Under the pieces are notes generated by a model. The model was given only the letters and a program-made list of their open reading frames with translations, did not search any database and had not been told where the DNA came from. Positions 25,914 through 33,194 of a stretch of DNA of 33,194 bases are shown here, piece by piece; positions within the stretch are counted from its first letter, which is position 1, and each line of letters begins with the position of its first letter. The translations under genes were made by a program, and so were the position numbers. Source of the DNA: Brevundimonas sp. (GTDB lineage Bacteria; Pseudomonadota; Alphaproteobacteria; Caulobacterales; Caulobacteraceae); contig NZ_PNLV01000019.1 in NCBI RefSeq assembly GCF_013823285.1, forward strand, positions 1-33,194, written 5' to 3'.

Positions 25914-27188
25914 ATGGACCCAATCTCCGCCCGCCTGCTGGCGCGGCTGCCCCAGAAGATCGATCTGTCGCTGGACCGGATGCGGGCCCTGTGCGCCGCG
26001 CTGGGTGATCCGCAGGACCGGCTGCCCGCCGTGGTCCATGTGGCCGGGACCAATGGCAAGGGATCGACCGTGGCCTTCCTGCGCGCCATGGCCGAGGCGG
26101 CGGGCCTGAGGGTCCATGTCTACACCTCGCCCCATCTGGTGCGGTTCAATGAGCGTATCCGGCTGGCGGGAGACCTGATCGGGACGGATGCGCTGAACGT
26201 CCTTCTGGACCGGGTGGAGGCTACGGGCGTGCCCGTCACCGTATTCGAGGCGACGACGGCGGCGGCGCTGTTCGCCATGGCCGAGACGCCCGCCGATCTG
26301 GCCCTGATCGAGGTGGGACTGGGCGGGCGGCTGGACGCCACCAATGTGATTGATCGGCCGCTGGTCAGCGTCATCGCCCCGGTGGATCTGGACCACGCCG
26401 AGTTTCTGGGGACCGACCGGGCCGTGATCGCAGGCGAGAAGGCGGGCATCCTCAAGCCCGGCGTCCCCGCCGTCATCGCCCGGCAGGCCGATGACGCCAT
26501 GGCCGTGATCGAGGCCGAGGCCGCCCGGGTGGGCGCGCGCCTGACGGTCATGGGCCGAGACTTCGACGCCTGGCCCGAGCGGGGCGCCATGGCCTGGCAG
26601 GGCGAGGACCGGTTGCTGGACCTGCCCGCCCCGGCCCTTTACGGCGCGCACCAGATCGACAATGCAGCGCTGGCCGTCGCCGTGGCGCTGGAGCTGGATT
26701 TGCCCGAAGCCGCCATCGTGCGGGGCGTGGAGACAGCCCAATGGCCCGCCCGCATGCAGCGGCTGACTGAGGGGCGGTACGCCGAAGTCGCGCGCGAAGC
26801 TGACGCCGAGCTGTGGCTGGACGGGGGCCACAACCCCCATGCCGCCGCAGCCCTGTCCGACGCCCTGTCGCGCATGCAGGCTCGCGCGCCCCGCCCGCTG
26901 GCCCTGATCTGCGCCATGCTGGGCAACAAGGACGCGGCCGGCTTCTTCGAGGCCTTGGCGGGCACGGGGGCCCATGTCTTCACCGTGCCGTTCGAGGGCG
27001 CGGCCGCCGATCCCGCCGCCCTGGCCGCCGTGGCCCACGGGCATGGTCTGGGCGCCACGCCGTGCGAGGGGCTGGACGCGGCGCTGGAGCGGGCCGTGCG
27101 CTTCGGCGCGGGCCGCGTTGTGATCTGCGGATCGCTGTATCTGGCTGGCGAGGTGCTGGGCGCTGACGAACTGACCTGGCCGCGCTGA
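25914..27188 (+). CDS. folC: Bifunctional folylpolyglutamate / dihydrofolate synthase FolC
   Basis: FolC adds glutamate to dihydropteroate and to folates, using ATP. The 424-residue Mur-ligase-like protein has the P-loop HVAGTNGKGSTVAF (42-55), the block YTSPHLVRFNERIRL, and VGLGGRLDATNVID. The stretch VSVIAPVDLDHAEFLG precedes the lysine of AGEKAGILKPGVPAV, which is probably carbamylated. The C-terminal ligase domain contains LDGGHNPHAAAAL. It starts 9 bases after the accD stop codon and ends 10 bases before the ATP-grasp gene. Which of the two activities dominates cannot be read, but single-copy bacterial FolC usually does both. Confidence 0.95.
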   Translation: MDPISARLLARLPQKIDLSLDRMRALCAALGDPQDRLPAVVHVAGTNGKGSTVAFLRAMAEAAGLRVHVYTSPHLVRFNERIRLAGDLIGTDALNVLLDRVEATGVPVTVFEATTAAALFAMAETPADLALIEVGLGGRLDATNVIDRPLVSVIAPVDLDHAEFLGTDRAVIAGEKAGILKPGVPAVIARQADDAMAVIEAEAARVGARLTVMGRDFDAWPERGAMAWQGEDRLLDLPAPALYGAHQIDNAALAVAVALELDLPEAAIVRGVETAQWPARMQRLTEGRYAEVAREADAELWLDGGHNPHAAAALSDALSRMQARAPRPLALICAMLGNKDAAGFFEALAGTGAHVFTVPFEGAAADPAALAAVAHGHGLGATPCEGLDAALERAVRFGAGRVVICGSLYLAGEVLGADELTWPR

Positions 27189-27198
27189 AGGAGCTTCC

Positions 27199-28071
27199 AT
27201 GAGCCGCATTGCCATCCTGACCCCCGCGCCGAACGATCCGTCCTATGCGGGCCGCTGGCGCGCGGTGTTCGACCGTCTGGCTCCGTCGCTGCGGGAGGCT
27301 GGACTGGAGCCGGTTCCGACCGCCTGGACCGAGCATGAGCGGGATGCGGTGGGTCTGGCGGGGTTTGATCTGGTCCTGCCCCTGATCGCCTGGGGGTATC
27401 ACCGGGATCATCCCCGCTGGCTGGCGGCGTGCGAGACCTGGCGCGCGGCGGGGGTGCCGGTGGCCAATCCGGCCGGGGTGCTGATCTGGAACTCCGACAA
27501 GCGGTATCTGGGGCGGTTGGCCGAGGCGGGGGCGCCCATCGTGCCGACCGTCTACGCCGAGGCGGTGACGCAGGATCACATCGAAGCCGCCTTCGCTGAC
27601 TTCGACGCCGAGGCCCTGATCGTGAAGCCCGCCGTCTCGGGCGGGGCTTACCGCACCACCCGTCTGCGCCGGGGCGAGACCCTGACCGAGACGCTCCACG
27701 GCACGGCCATGATCCAGCCCTATCTGAAGGGGCTGGAGACCGGGGGCGAACTGTCGCTGCTGTTCTTCGGCGGCCGTTTCAGCCACGCCATCCGCAAGGT
27801 GCCGGCGGCGGGGGATTTCCGCAGCCAGCCGGACTTCGGCGGCCATGTGACGGCCGTCACCCCGCCGGACGACGCCTTGGCGGTGGCGGAACGGGTGTTG
27901 TCCATCATCGGCGAGGATCTGCTGTACGCCCGCATCGATCTGGTGCCCGGCCCGGACGGTTCGCCCGTGCTGATCGAGGCCGAGCTGATCGAGCCGGACT
28001 TCTACCTGGGTTTCGATCCCGAGCGCGGCGCGGGCTTCGCCCGGGCGGTGAGCGCGCGGCTGACGCGCTGA
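27199..28071 (+). CDS. ATP-grasp domain protein of unknown substrate
   Basis: This 290-residue protein has the ATP-grasp plan. The N-terminal part (about 1-95) includes FDLVLPLIAWGYH. NSDKRYLGRLAEAGAPIVPT follows at about 98-117, and LIVKPAVSGGAYRT is in the ATP lid region. MIQPYLKGLETGGELSLLFF resembles the adenine-binding and metal region, and LIEAELIEPDFYL near the end supplies acidic metal ligands. RimK/DdlA-like ligases of this type join a carboxylate to an amine. The sequence also resembles the DcsG-like group of small ATP-grasp enzymes, but I cannot name the substrate. A good ribosome site, AGGAG, lies in the 10-base gap after folC, so it is the last gene of the trp-accD-folC run. A link to folate or lipid metabolism would be only positional. 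Confidence 0.8.
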   Translation: MSRIAILTPAPNDPSYAGRWRAVFDRLAPSLREAGLEPVPTAWTEHERDAVGLAGFDLVLPLIAWGYHRDHPRWLAACETWRAAGVPVANPAGVLIWNSDKRYLGRLAEAGAPIVPTVYAEAVTQDHIEAAFADFDAEALIVKPAVSGGAYRTTRLRRGETLTETLHGTAMIQPYLKGLETGGELSLLFFGGRFSHAIRKVPAAGDFRSQPDFGGHVTAVTPPDDALAVAERVLSIIGEDLLYARIDLVPGPDGSPVLIEAELIEPDFYLGFDPERGAGFARAVSARLTR

Positions 28072-28153
28072 GCGGGTTCAGTCCGGGACGAGCGAAAGCC
28101 TCACCCCATCAAGGCCCGTTCGTGCGGGTTAGACGAAATGTCCGAGGGGCTGC

Positions 28154-29026
28154 CTAGACGTCCTCGCCCACGGGCGCGTCAGTGGCCTTGCGGCGAGGGG
28201 CGCGACGGCGAGGGGCCGGCTTGTCCTCGGCCGAAGCCTCGGAGGCCGTGTCGCCCGCCGGCTGGGGCGTGGCGCGGGTAAGGAAGCCCGGCAGGCTGGA
28301 CTCAATTTCGGACGCCCCCTCGTTCTGGTCCCCGCCACTGCGCGGACGCCGCGCACGGCGCGGGCGATCCTGCTGCTCGGAGGTGTCGCCGCCCGAGGCG
28401 GGTGTCTCCTGGCTGGAAGCCGCATTCTCGTCGCGGGCCTCCTCGGACTGGGCGGCGCCGCCTTCGGATTCGTCACGCTCGTATGGGCCACGGCGGCCGT
28501 CGCGGCGGCGCTCCCAGCGCTCGCGGCGGGTTTCGCGGCGACCGTTACCGTCACCATCGCTGTCAGCCTGATTCTGGTGGGCGTCCTGTCCCTGGTTCGG
28601 CTGCTGCGGGGCCTGCTGGGCGTTCTGTTGCGGCTGAGCCTGACGGTCGGCGGCCTGTTGGGCGGCGGCGAAGGCCGCGGCCTGGGCGCCGGATTCATCC
28701 TCGAAGTCGATGTCGAAGCCCTGGCCGATCTGCTCGCGCTGGGCGATCTCCTGGAAGGAGCGCTGCGGCTGAAGCGCCCGCAGGACGCGGAAATAATGCT
28801 CGGCGTGCTGGAGATAGTTCTCCGCCAGCACCCGGTCGCTGGACGAGGAGGCATCGCGGGCAAGCTGCTGATAACGCTCATAGACGGTCTGGGCGTTGCC
28901 GCGCACCTTGATATTCTCGGGCCCTTGCGAGTCCCAGGAACGGTTCGGGTTGGCGCTATTACCCTGATTGCCGCCGGGCTTCCTGTTGCGCCCGCGTTGG
29001 CGCTTCATGCCCTTGAAATCTCTCAT
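28154..29026 (-). CDS. DUF4167 protein
   Basis: The N-terminal 100 residues are recognisable as DUF4167: a basic start (MKRQRGRNRKPGG, about 7-19), then ENIKVRGNAQTVYERYQQLARDA and SDRVLAENYLQHAEHYFRVL. This domain is found throughout alphaproteobacteria, and its function is unknown to me. The remaining 190 residues are low in complexity, first Gln/Ala-rich, then Arg/Glu/Ser-rich, and are probably disordered. They end with a basic run (RRRAPRRKATD). Such composition suggests nucleic-acid binding, but that is inference. It lies downstream of prmC on the same strand, separated by 277 bases in which I see no gene. It probably has its own promoter. Confidence 0.88.
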   Translation of the reverse strand: MRDFKGMKRQRGRNRKPGGNQGNSANPNRSWDSQGPENIKVRGNAQTVYERYQQLARDASSSSDRVLAENYLQHAEHYFRVLRALQPQRSFQEIAQREQIGQGFDIDFEDESGAQAAAFAAAQQAADRQAQPQQNAQQAPQQPNQGQDAHQNQADSDGDGNGRRETRRERWERRRDGRRGPYERDESEGGAAQSEEARDENAASSQETPASGGDTSEQQDRPRRARRPRSGGDQNEGASEIESSLPGFLTRATPQPAGDTASEASAEDKPAPRRRAPRRKATDAPVGEDV

Positions 29027-29303
29027 AGACGTTACCGTGCTTGGGGCGAGTCGCCGCCTGGGGCGGTGGGACGTTCGCCGGAAATGGGTCTGATCCTGCC
29101 GGCCGGGGCCGATCCCCGGCGTCCGATGCTCGGAAAACCGTTCGCCGCCCGTTGCGTCACGGCACGCGGGAGAACCCTTGCGCCGTCACGAACTCCAGTC
29201 GTCAATCGTCGGGCCGGTCCCGAAGCGATGCGGATTGGTGGGAGACAAGCCAAGACTTAGCGCGCGACGCGCCGCTTTCCAAGAGGCTTTCGCGCAAAAG
29301 CCA

Positions 29304-30185
29304 TCAGTTCAGCGCCGTGCCCTCGTGCGGGTCCGGGCCGTTGGTGATGACCCGGTCGCGTCCGGCCAGATCCTTGACGACCTTCACGTCCCGGAAACCG
29401 GCGGCTTCGAACAGCGCCTTGACCGCCGCCGCCTGGTCCCAGCCGATCTCTACGGCGAAGATTCCGTCGGCCTTGAGGATGCGCCGGATCTCGGGGGCCA
29501 GCAGGCGATAGGCGTCCAGCCCGTCCTCTCCGCCGTCCAGGGCCAGGCGCGGGTCGTGGTCGCGCACCTCCGGGTCAAGGGTCTCTATGTCCTTGCTCGG
29601 GATGTAGGGCGGGTTGGACACCACCAGATCAAAGGCCCCGTCGGAGAGGCCGGCGGTCCAGTCGGTGCGCAGGAAGACGGCGCGGGTGTTCAGATCCAGA
29701 TTGGCGGCGTTCTCGCGGGCCACAGCCAGGGCCTCCTCGGACACCTCGGTGCCGAGCCCCCTGGCGGCAGGTCGCTCGGCCAGCACCGCCAGCAGGATCG
29801 CGCCGGAGCCCACGCCCAGATCGGCCATCTCGAACGACCGCCCCTCGGGAAAGGCCCTGAGGCACACGTCCAGCACCGCCTCGGTGTCAGGACGGGGCGA
29901 TAGCACGGCCGGGGTGACCGACAGCATGATCTTCCAAAACCCCTTGCGGCCAAGGATGCGCGACACCGGCTCGCGCTTCAGGCGTCGCTCCACATAGTCT
30001 TCCAGCCGCGCCAGGGCGTCCGATTCCAGAGGGCGATAGGGATCTGTCAGGATGTCGGTGCGCGACACCCCGGCGGCGGCTTCCAGAAGCAGGCGCGCGT
30101 CGATGGAGGGACTGTCGATGCGCGCGGTCTTCAGACGGCCTTGGGCATCCTTCCAGGCGGTCAGCAGGGTGGGGGTCTCGGTCAT
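29304..30185 (-). CDS. prmC: Peptide chain release factor N5-glutamine methyltransferase PrmC
   Basis: PrmC methylates the Gln of the GGQ motif in release factors RF1 and RF2. The 293-residue protein has an N-terminal helical substrate-recognition domain (about 1-85). It is followed by a Rossmann methyltransferase domain with SAM motif DLGVGSGAI (122-130) and the catalytic NPPYIP (191-196). The motif LSPRPDTE (95-102) is characteristic of PrmC. Its target protein PrfA is encoded nearby at 31519-32586 on the same strand, but a plus-strand membrane-protein gene lies between them, so the two are not one operon. The start lies 44 bases from the start of that divergent gene. Confidence 0.95.
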   Translation of the reverse strand: MTETPTLLTAWKDAQGRLKTARIDSPSIDARLLLEAAAGVSRTDILTDPYRPLESDALARLEDYVERRLKREPVSRILGRKGFWKIMLSVTPAVLSPRPDTEAVLDVCLRAFPEGRSFEMADLGVGSGAILLAVLAERPAARGLGTEVSEEALAVARENAANLDLNTRAVFLRTDWTAGLSDGAFDLVVSNPPYIPSKDIETLDPEVRDHDPRLALDGGEDGLDAYRLLAPEIRRILKADGIFAVEIGWDQAAAVKALFEAAGFRDVKVVKDLAGRDRVITNGPDPHEGTALN

Positions 30186-30229
30186 GGGCGCTAGATGGCC
30201 TCGCGCGCCCGACGGGGCAAGCGGGAACG

Positions 30230-31522
30230 GTGATCAGGCTTGGCCGTTCCCCGCTGATGGCGCGCCTCCCTCGTCCCGACACCCGTCTTCTGTCCGCCCT
30301 GTCCCGTTCCGGCGGTGACGGCGGGATGTGGCGCTGGATAGCCGCTGGCGTTGGCGGTCTGGCGGCTGGCGCGGCCGGCGCGCATCTGCTGCACACGCGT
30401 GGCAACAAGCTGGTGCGCAATCTGGGGGTGGAGCCCGGCACGCGGCCGTATGAGCCTGGCGAGCCTGATCCCGGTCCCCATGACTATGAGGCGAAGGAGC
30501 CGGGCCGGGGCCGTCTGGCCGCCCATCCGGCGCATATCCCCCATAGAGGCTGGTCCGACATCCTCTGGCGGGTGGGCGCTGCCTACTTGGGCGACCGGGT
30601 CGGGTTCGTGGCGGGCGGGGTGACCTTCTTCATGGTCCTGTCGCTGTTTCCCATGCTGGCCGCCTTCGTGACCATCTATGGTCTCTTCGCCGATCCCACC
30701 GACGCCTGGGGCAGGCTGCAGTTCCTGTATTCGGTGCTGCCCGCCAACATCGCCGAATTCATCGGCGCCCAGATGCAGCGCCTTGCCGAGAATTCGCGGG
30801 GCCAGCTGACCTTCACCCTAGTCTGGACCCTCGCCCTGTCGCTGTGGACCGCCAACAACGGGGTCAAGCAGCTATTCTACGGGTTGAACGTCGCCTACAG
30901 CGAGGTGGAGAGGCGCAATTTCATCCACTACAATCTGCTCTGCATGGGCTTCACCGTTTCGGCGCTGGTTTTTGTGCTCATGACCGCCGCCATGGTGATC
31001 GGCGTGCCGATAGTGCTGGATCTGTTCGGTCTACGCGAGGAATGGAGCCATCTGGCGCCGCTGCGCTGGCCCCTGCTGTTCGCCGGCTATGTCTTCGCCC
31101 TGACGCTGATCTATCGTCTGGGCCCATGCCGGGCGCGGGCCCGCTGGCGTTGGCTGACGCCCGGCGCCCTGACGGCTGCGACTCTCAGCGTCCTGACATC
31201 ATTCGTGTTCAGCTGGTTCCTGAGCAATTTCGTGCGCACCGACACCTATGGCCCCCTGGCGGCCATGATGGCCTTCCTGTTGTGGACCTGGGTGACCGTG
31301 CAGATCATCCTGATGGGCGCCGAGCTCAACGCCGAGATCGAGCATCAGACCGCGCTGGACACCACCACCGGTGCTCCGGTTCCGCTGGGTGAACGGGGCG
31401 CGGTGATGGCCGACACGATCGGCGCCCGCCGTGGCCATCCGGCGGCCCTGGCCTTCACCCTGAAACACGCCGAGGCCCTGTCTGATCGGCTGATGCGTCG
31501 ACGCAGGCATCAACGGGATTAG
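30230..31522 (+). CDS. YihY/BrkB family inner-membrane protein
   Basis: This is a multi-spanning membrane protein of the YihY/BrkB (formerly UPF0761) family, often named after ribonuclease BN although that activity belongs elsewhere. The 430-residue frame has a polar, Pro/Gly-rich extension (about 50-90) after a possible first helix (33-52). The family body begins at [42 protein letters not shown] follows, and the last helices contain [33 protein letters not shown] basic tail ends the protein. GTG 30230 is the first start; ATG 30257 and ATG 30326 are alternatives, and none has a clear ribosome site. It is divergent from prmC. Its stop codon overlaps that of prfA by four bases. The physiological role is unknown. 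Confidence 0.87.
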   Translation: MIRLGRSPLMARLPRPDTRLLSALSRSGGDGGMWRWIAAGVGGLAAGAAGAHLLHTRGNKLVRNLGVEPGTRPYEPGEPDPGPHDYEAKEPGRGRLAAHPAHIPHRGWSDILWRVGAAYLGDRVGFVAGGVTFFMVLSLFPMLAAFVTIYGLFADPTDAWGRLQFLYSVLPANIAEFIGAQMQRLAENSRGQLTFTLVWTLALSLWTANNGVKQLFYGLNVAYSEVERRNFIHYNLLCMGFTVSALVFVLMTAAMVIGVPIVLDLFGLREEWSHLAPLRWPLLFAGYVFALTLIYRLGPCRARARWRWLTPGALTAATLSVLTSFVFSWFLSNFVRTDTYGPLAAMMAFLLWTWVTVQIILMGAELNAEIEHQTALDTTTGAPVPLGERGAVMADTIGARRGHPAALAFTLKHAEALSDRLMRRRRHQRD

Positions 31523-32586
31523 GAGAATTCCGCCTCCAAATCCGCCAGGCGGGCGGCCTGATCCTCGGTGATCAGGGCGTCCAGAACCGGATCGATGTCG
31601 CCCTCCAGAATCTGGGGCAGGCTGTGCAGGGTCAGGCCGATGCGGTGGTCTGTCACGCGTCCCTGCGGGAAGTTGTAGGTCCGGATGCGTTCGGACCGGT
31701 CGCCGGAGCCCACCTGCGACTTGCGGGCGTCCGAGCGGGCCGTGTCCTTGGCCTGCCGCTGCATGTCGTACAGGCGCACGCGCAGGTTCTTCATGGCCTT
31801 GTCCCGGTTCACGTGCTGGGACTTCTCCGAGGAGGTCACCACGATGCCGGTGGGCAGGTGGGTGATGCGGACCGCGGAGTCGGTCTTGTTGACGTGCTGG
31901 CCGCCCGCCCCCGACGCCCGGTAGGTGTCGATGCGGATGTCCTGCTCGCGGATCTCGATCTCCACATCCTCCACCTCGGGCAGCACGGCCACGGTGGCGG
32001 CCGAGGTGTGGATGCGCCCGCCGGCCTCGGTGGCGGGCACGCGCTGGACCCGGTGCACGCCGGATTCGAACTTCAGCCGCCCGAACACCCCGTCGCCGGA
32101 GATGGTGGCCACGACTTCCTTGTAGCCTCCGGCTTCGCCCTCGGATGCGGAATCCACCTCGACCCGCCATCCGCGGGTCTGGGCGTAGCGGGAGTACATG
32201 CGGAAAAGGTCGCCTGCGAACAGGGCCGCCTCGTCGCCGCCGGTTCCGGCGCGCACTTCCAGCACCGCACTGGCGTTCTCATCGGCGTCGCGAGGCGCCA
32301 GCAACAGGGCCACCTGCCGCTCCAGTTCGGGCAGGTTTTCCTTAAGCCTCTCCAGCTCTTCGCCCGCCATGGCCGCCATCTCGGGGTCGCGGGCCATGAT
32401 CTCCAGATCAGCCAGCTCCTGACGCGCCTTCGAAAGGGTCTGGACCGCGTCCGCCACCGGCTTGATCTCGGCGTGCTCCTTCGACAGGCGCACGATCTCG
32501 GCGCCGTCCGCGGCGGCGCCCATGCGGGCCTCCACCTCGTGGAAGCGGTCGAGCACCTGGTCGAGGCGGGCCTGGGGCAGTCGCAA
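31519..32586 (-). CDS. prfA: Peptide chain release factor 1 (PrfA)
   Basis: RF1 terminates translation at UAA and UAG. The 355-residue protein shows the N-terminal helical domain (about 1-100), [22 protein letters not shown] (110-131), the stop-codon-reading PAT tripeptide (184-186) and the peptidyl-hydrolysis loop [15 protein letters not shown] with GGQ at 228-230. The start appears to be TTG at 32586. The frame is closed by a stop codon shortly upstream, and GGAGA sits 8 bases before the TTG. An ATG at 32593 that might be taken for the start is in another frame. The methyltransferase gene prmC is close by on the same strand but is separated by a plus-strand gene. Confidence 0.95.
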   Translation of the reverse strand: MRLPQARLDQVLDRFHEVEARMGAAADGAEIVRLSKEHAEIKPVADAVQTLSKARQELADLEIMARDPEMAAMAGEELERLKENLPELERQVALLLAPRDADENASAVLEVRAGTGGDEAALFAGDLFRMYSRYAQTRGWRVEVDSASEGEAGGYKEVVATISGDGVFGRLKFESGVHRVQRVPATEAGGRIHTSAATVAVLPEVEDVEIEIREQDIRIDTYRASGAGGQHVNKTDSAVRITHLPTGIVVTSSEKSQHVNRDKAMKNLRVRLYDMQRQAKDTARSDARKSQVGSGDRSERIRTYNFPQGRVTDHRIGLTLHSLPQILEGDIDPVLDALITEDQAARLADLEAEFS

Positions 32587-32602
32587 GGATCATCTCTCCG
32601 TT
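32587..32602 (-). promoter_or_regulatory. Ribosome binding site deciding the TTG start of prfA
   Basis: On the minus strand GGAGA is followed by eight bases (GATGATCC) and then TTG. The ATG inside the spacer is out of frame with PrfA and only about two bases from the GGAGA, too close to use it well. The spacing therefore favours TTG. Confidence 0.6.
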
Positions 32603-32672
32603 AGATCGGGGAAGGAGCGCTGTTTACGCCGGGGCGGGGTCGTGTGTCGATGCGGGGATCAGGTATCTGGCG

Positions 32673-33194
32673 TCACGCGTCCGGCCGGGTCTGGTGGAAA
32701 CTGTCGCGCTGCTCCAGCGCTGCCTGGAGCGCGATCAGATTGGGCCGCCCGGTCCGCCAGTCGAAGTCCGGATGGCGGAATCCGATCCAGGTCACCGCCA
32801 CGCCCGTGGTGATGATGCCCATGTCCAGGGGGTCGGCTTGAGGGGCGGCCGCCTCCAGCGTGTCCAGGGCGCGGCCCATGTTGAGGGTCCAGCGCTGGAC
32901 CCAGGATGGCGACCGCTCGTGTTCCGGCCGGCGTTGCTCCAGCACCAGCTTGACGCCCATTTCCAGAACGCCGCCCGCCAGGGTCTCGAGCCGCTTCACC
33001 CGCCAGCGCTCCGGTCCTTCCAGCGGCGCCAGGCGGGGCCCCGAGCCCAGCGCATCCAGATATTCGCAGATGACCGGGCTGTCGGTGATCGGCAGGCCGT
33101 CCTCGGCGATCAGGGTGGGAACCTGCACCAGCGGATTGGCCGCCAGCAGTTCGGGCGCATTCGCATAGGGGTCGGCCACGATTTCCTCAACACG
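32673..33194 (-). CDS. Glutathione S-transferase family protein (5' end cut by window)
   Basis: The visible 173 residues are the larger part of a glutathione S-transferase. The frame is open to the window edge, and residues upstream of the apparent GTG at 33179 read RVEEI, the usual lead into VADPYANAPELLAANPL, so the start is outside. The thioredoxin-fold part shows VPTLIAEDGLPITDSPVICEYLD, where the cis-Pro and the Asp-Ser bind glutathione. The C-terminal helical domain contains WVQRWTLNMGRALDTLE and a family-like end, GFRHPDFDWRTGRPNL. The first strand with the catalytic Ser, Cys or Tyr is missing, so the class cannot be assigned. It is upstream of prfA by 86 bases, on the same strand. Confidence 0.88.
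   Translation of the reverse strand, partial: RVEEIVADPYANAPELLAANPLVQVPTLIAEDGLPITDSPVICEYLDALGSGPRLAPLEGPERWRVKRLETLAGGVLEMGVKLVLEQRRPEHERSPSWVQRWTLNMGRALDTLEAAAPQADPLDMGIITTGVAVTWIGFRHPDFDWRTGRPNLIALQAALEQRDSFHQTRPDA

Noticed and set aside
24825..27215. 796-residue minus-strand open frame across accD and folC
   Set aside because: It is rich in Gly, Gln, His and Arg, the usual signature of antisense to GC-rich genes, and the plus strand carries clear accD and folC.
28072..28153. Terminator between the ATP-grasp gene and DUF4167, which converge
   Set aside because: Only a 4-bp stem (CCCG/CGGG) is visible and there is no T-run, so I do not call one.
29027..29303. Possible structured RNA or small gene between DUF4167 and prmC
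   Set aside because: Some short GC-rich hairpins are visible, for instance around GCCGGGGATCGGCCCCGG on the minus strand, but I could not fit a known RNA family and the short open frames look like noise.

Overview
The window is about 33 kb of very GC-rich, densely coded DNA with chromosomal housekeeping content. The gene set points to an alphaproteobacterium of the order Caulobacterales, most probably Brevundimonas or a close relative. It carries the cell-cycle regulator SciP directly behind the flagellar hook genes, hook and hook-filament junction genes with sigma-54 type promoters, GANTC (CcrM-type) sites and a CtrA-like box. It also has the alphaproteobacterial order trpF-trpB-trpA-accD-folC, a DUF4167 gene near prmC and prfA, and the dispersed 'PAKAGTQ' palindromic repeat. 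The genus is an inference. I found no rRNA, tRNA, CRISPR array, insertion sequence or prophage.

Layout. (1) 1-1768: the 3' part of an OafA-type membrane acyltransferase with a C-terminal SGNH domain, followed by a paired inverted repeat. (2) 1930-7503, minus strand: fliK-flgD-flgE (hook length control, hook cap, hook), then sciP with its own promoter region and terminator, then mnmA. (3) 7504-7886: a divergent regulatory region holding two sigma-54 type promoters, two IHF-like sites and three copies of an ftr-like (FlbD) enhancer motif. (4) 7887-10927, plus strand: flgK-flgL. (5) 10935-14675, minus strand: a ferric-iron ABC importer (binding lipoprotein, permease, ATPase), with a candidate Fur box upstream and a terminator after the first gene. 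(6) 14844-18341, plus strand: a four-gene Mla/MCE-type lipid transport operon (STAS-MlaE, MlaF, MlaD, PqiC-like lipoprotein). (7) 18338-20122, minus strand: an acyl-CoA dehydrogenase. (8) 20282-21764, plus strand: cytochrome b561 and a Sua5-type threonylcarbamoyl-AMP synthase. (9) 21824-28071, plus strand: trpF, trpB, a small unknown secreted protein, trpA, accD, folC and an unassigned ATP-grasp protein, nearly all with gaps of 15 bases or fewer. (10) 28154-32586: DUF4167, prmC and prfA on the minus strand, with a YihY/BrkB membrane protein gene on the plus strand between prmC and prfA. (11) 32673-33194: the 3' part of a glutathione S-transferase gene on the minus strand.

How the parts fit. 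The flagellar block encodes hook assembly and its junction proteins. Both operons can be read from one shared enhancer region in the manner of Caulobacter late flagellar genes, and the adjacent sciP would feed back on CtrA-controlled transcription. The iron importer and the lipid transporter diverge from one intergenic region. The trp block makes the last enzymes of tryptophan synthesis together with the carboxyltransferase beta subunit of fatty-acid synthesis and a folate enzyme.

I did not find a clearly new multi-gene system. The best leads are the mirror-image flagellar enhancer region, the methylation-site cluster and CtrA-like box upstream of sciP, the cysteine-containing secreted protein encoded between the two tryptophan synthase subunits, a Glu at the usual catalytic Asp position of TrpA, and an AccD with no zinc-finger cysteines.
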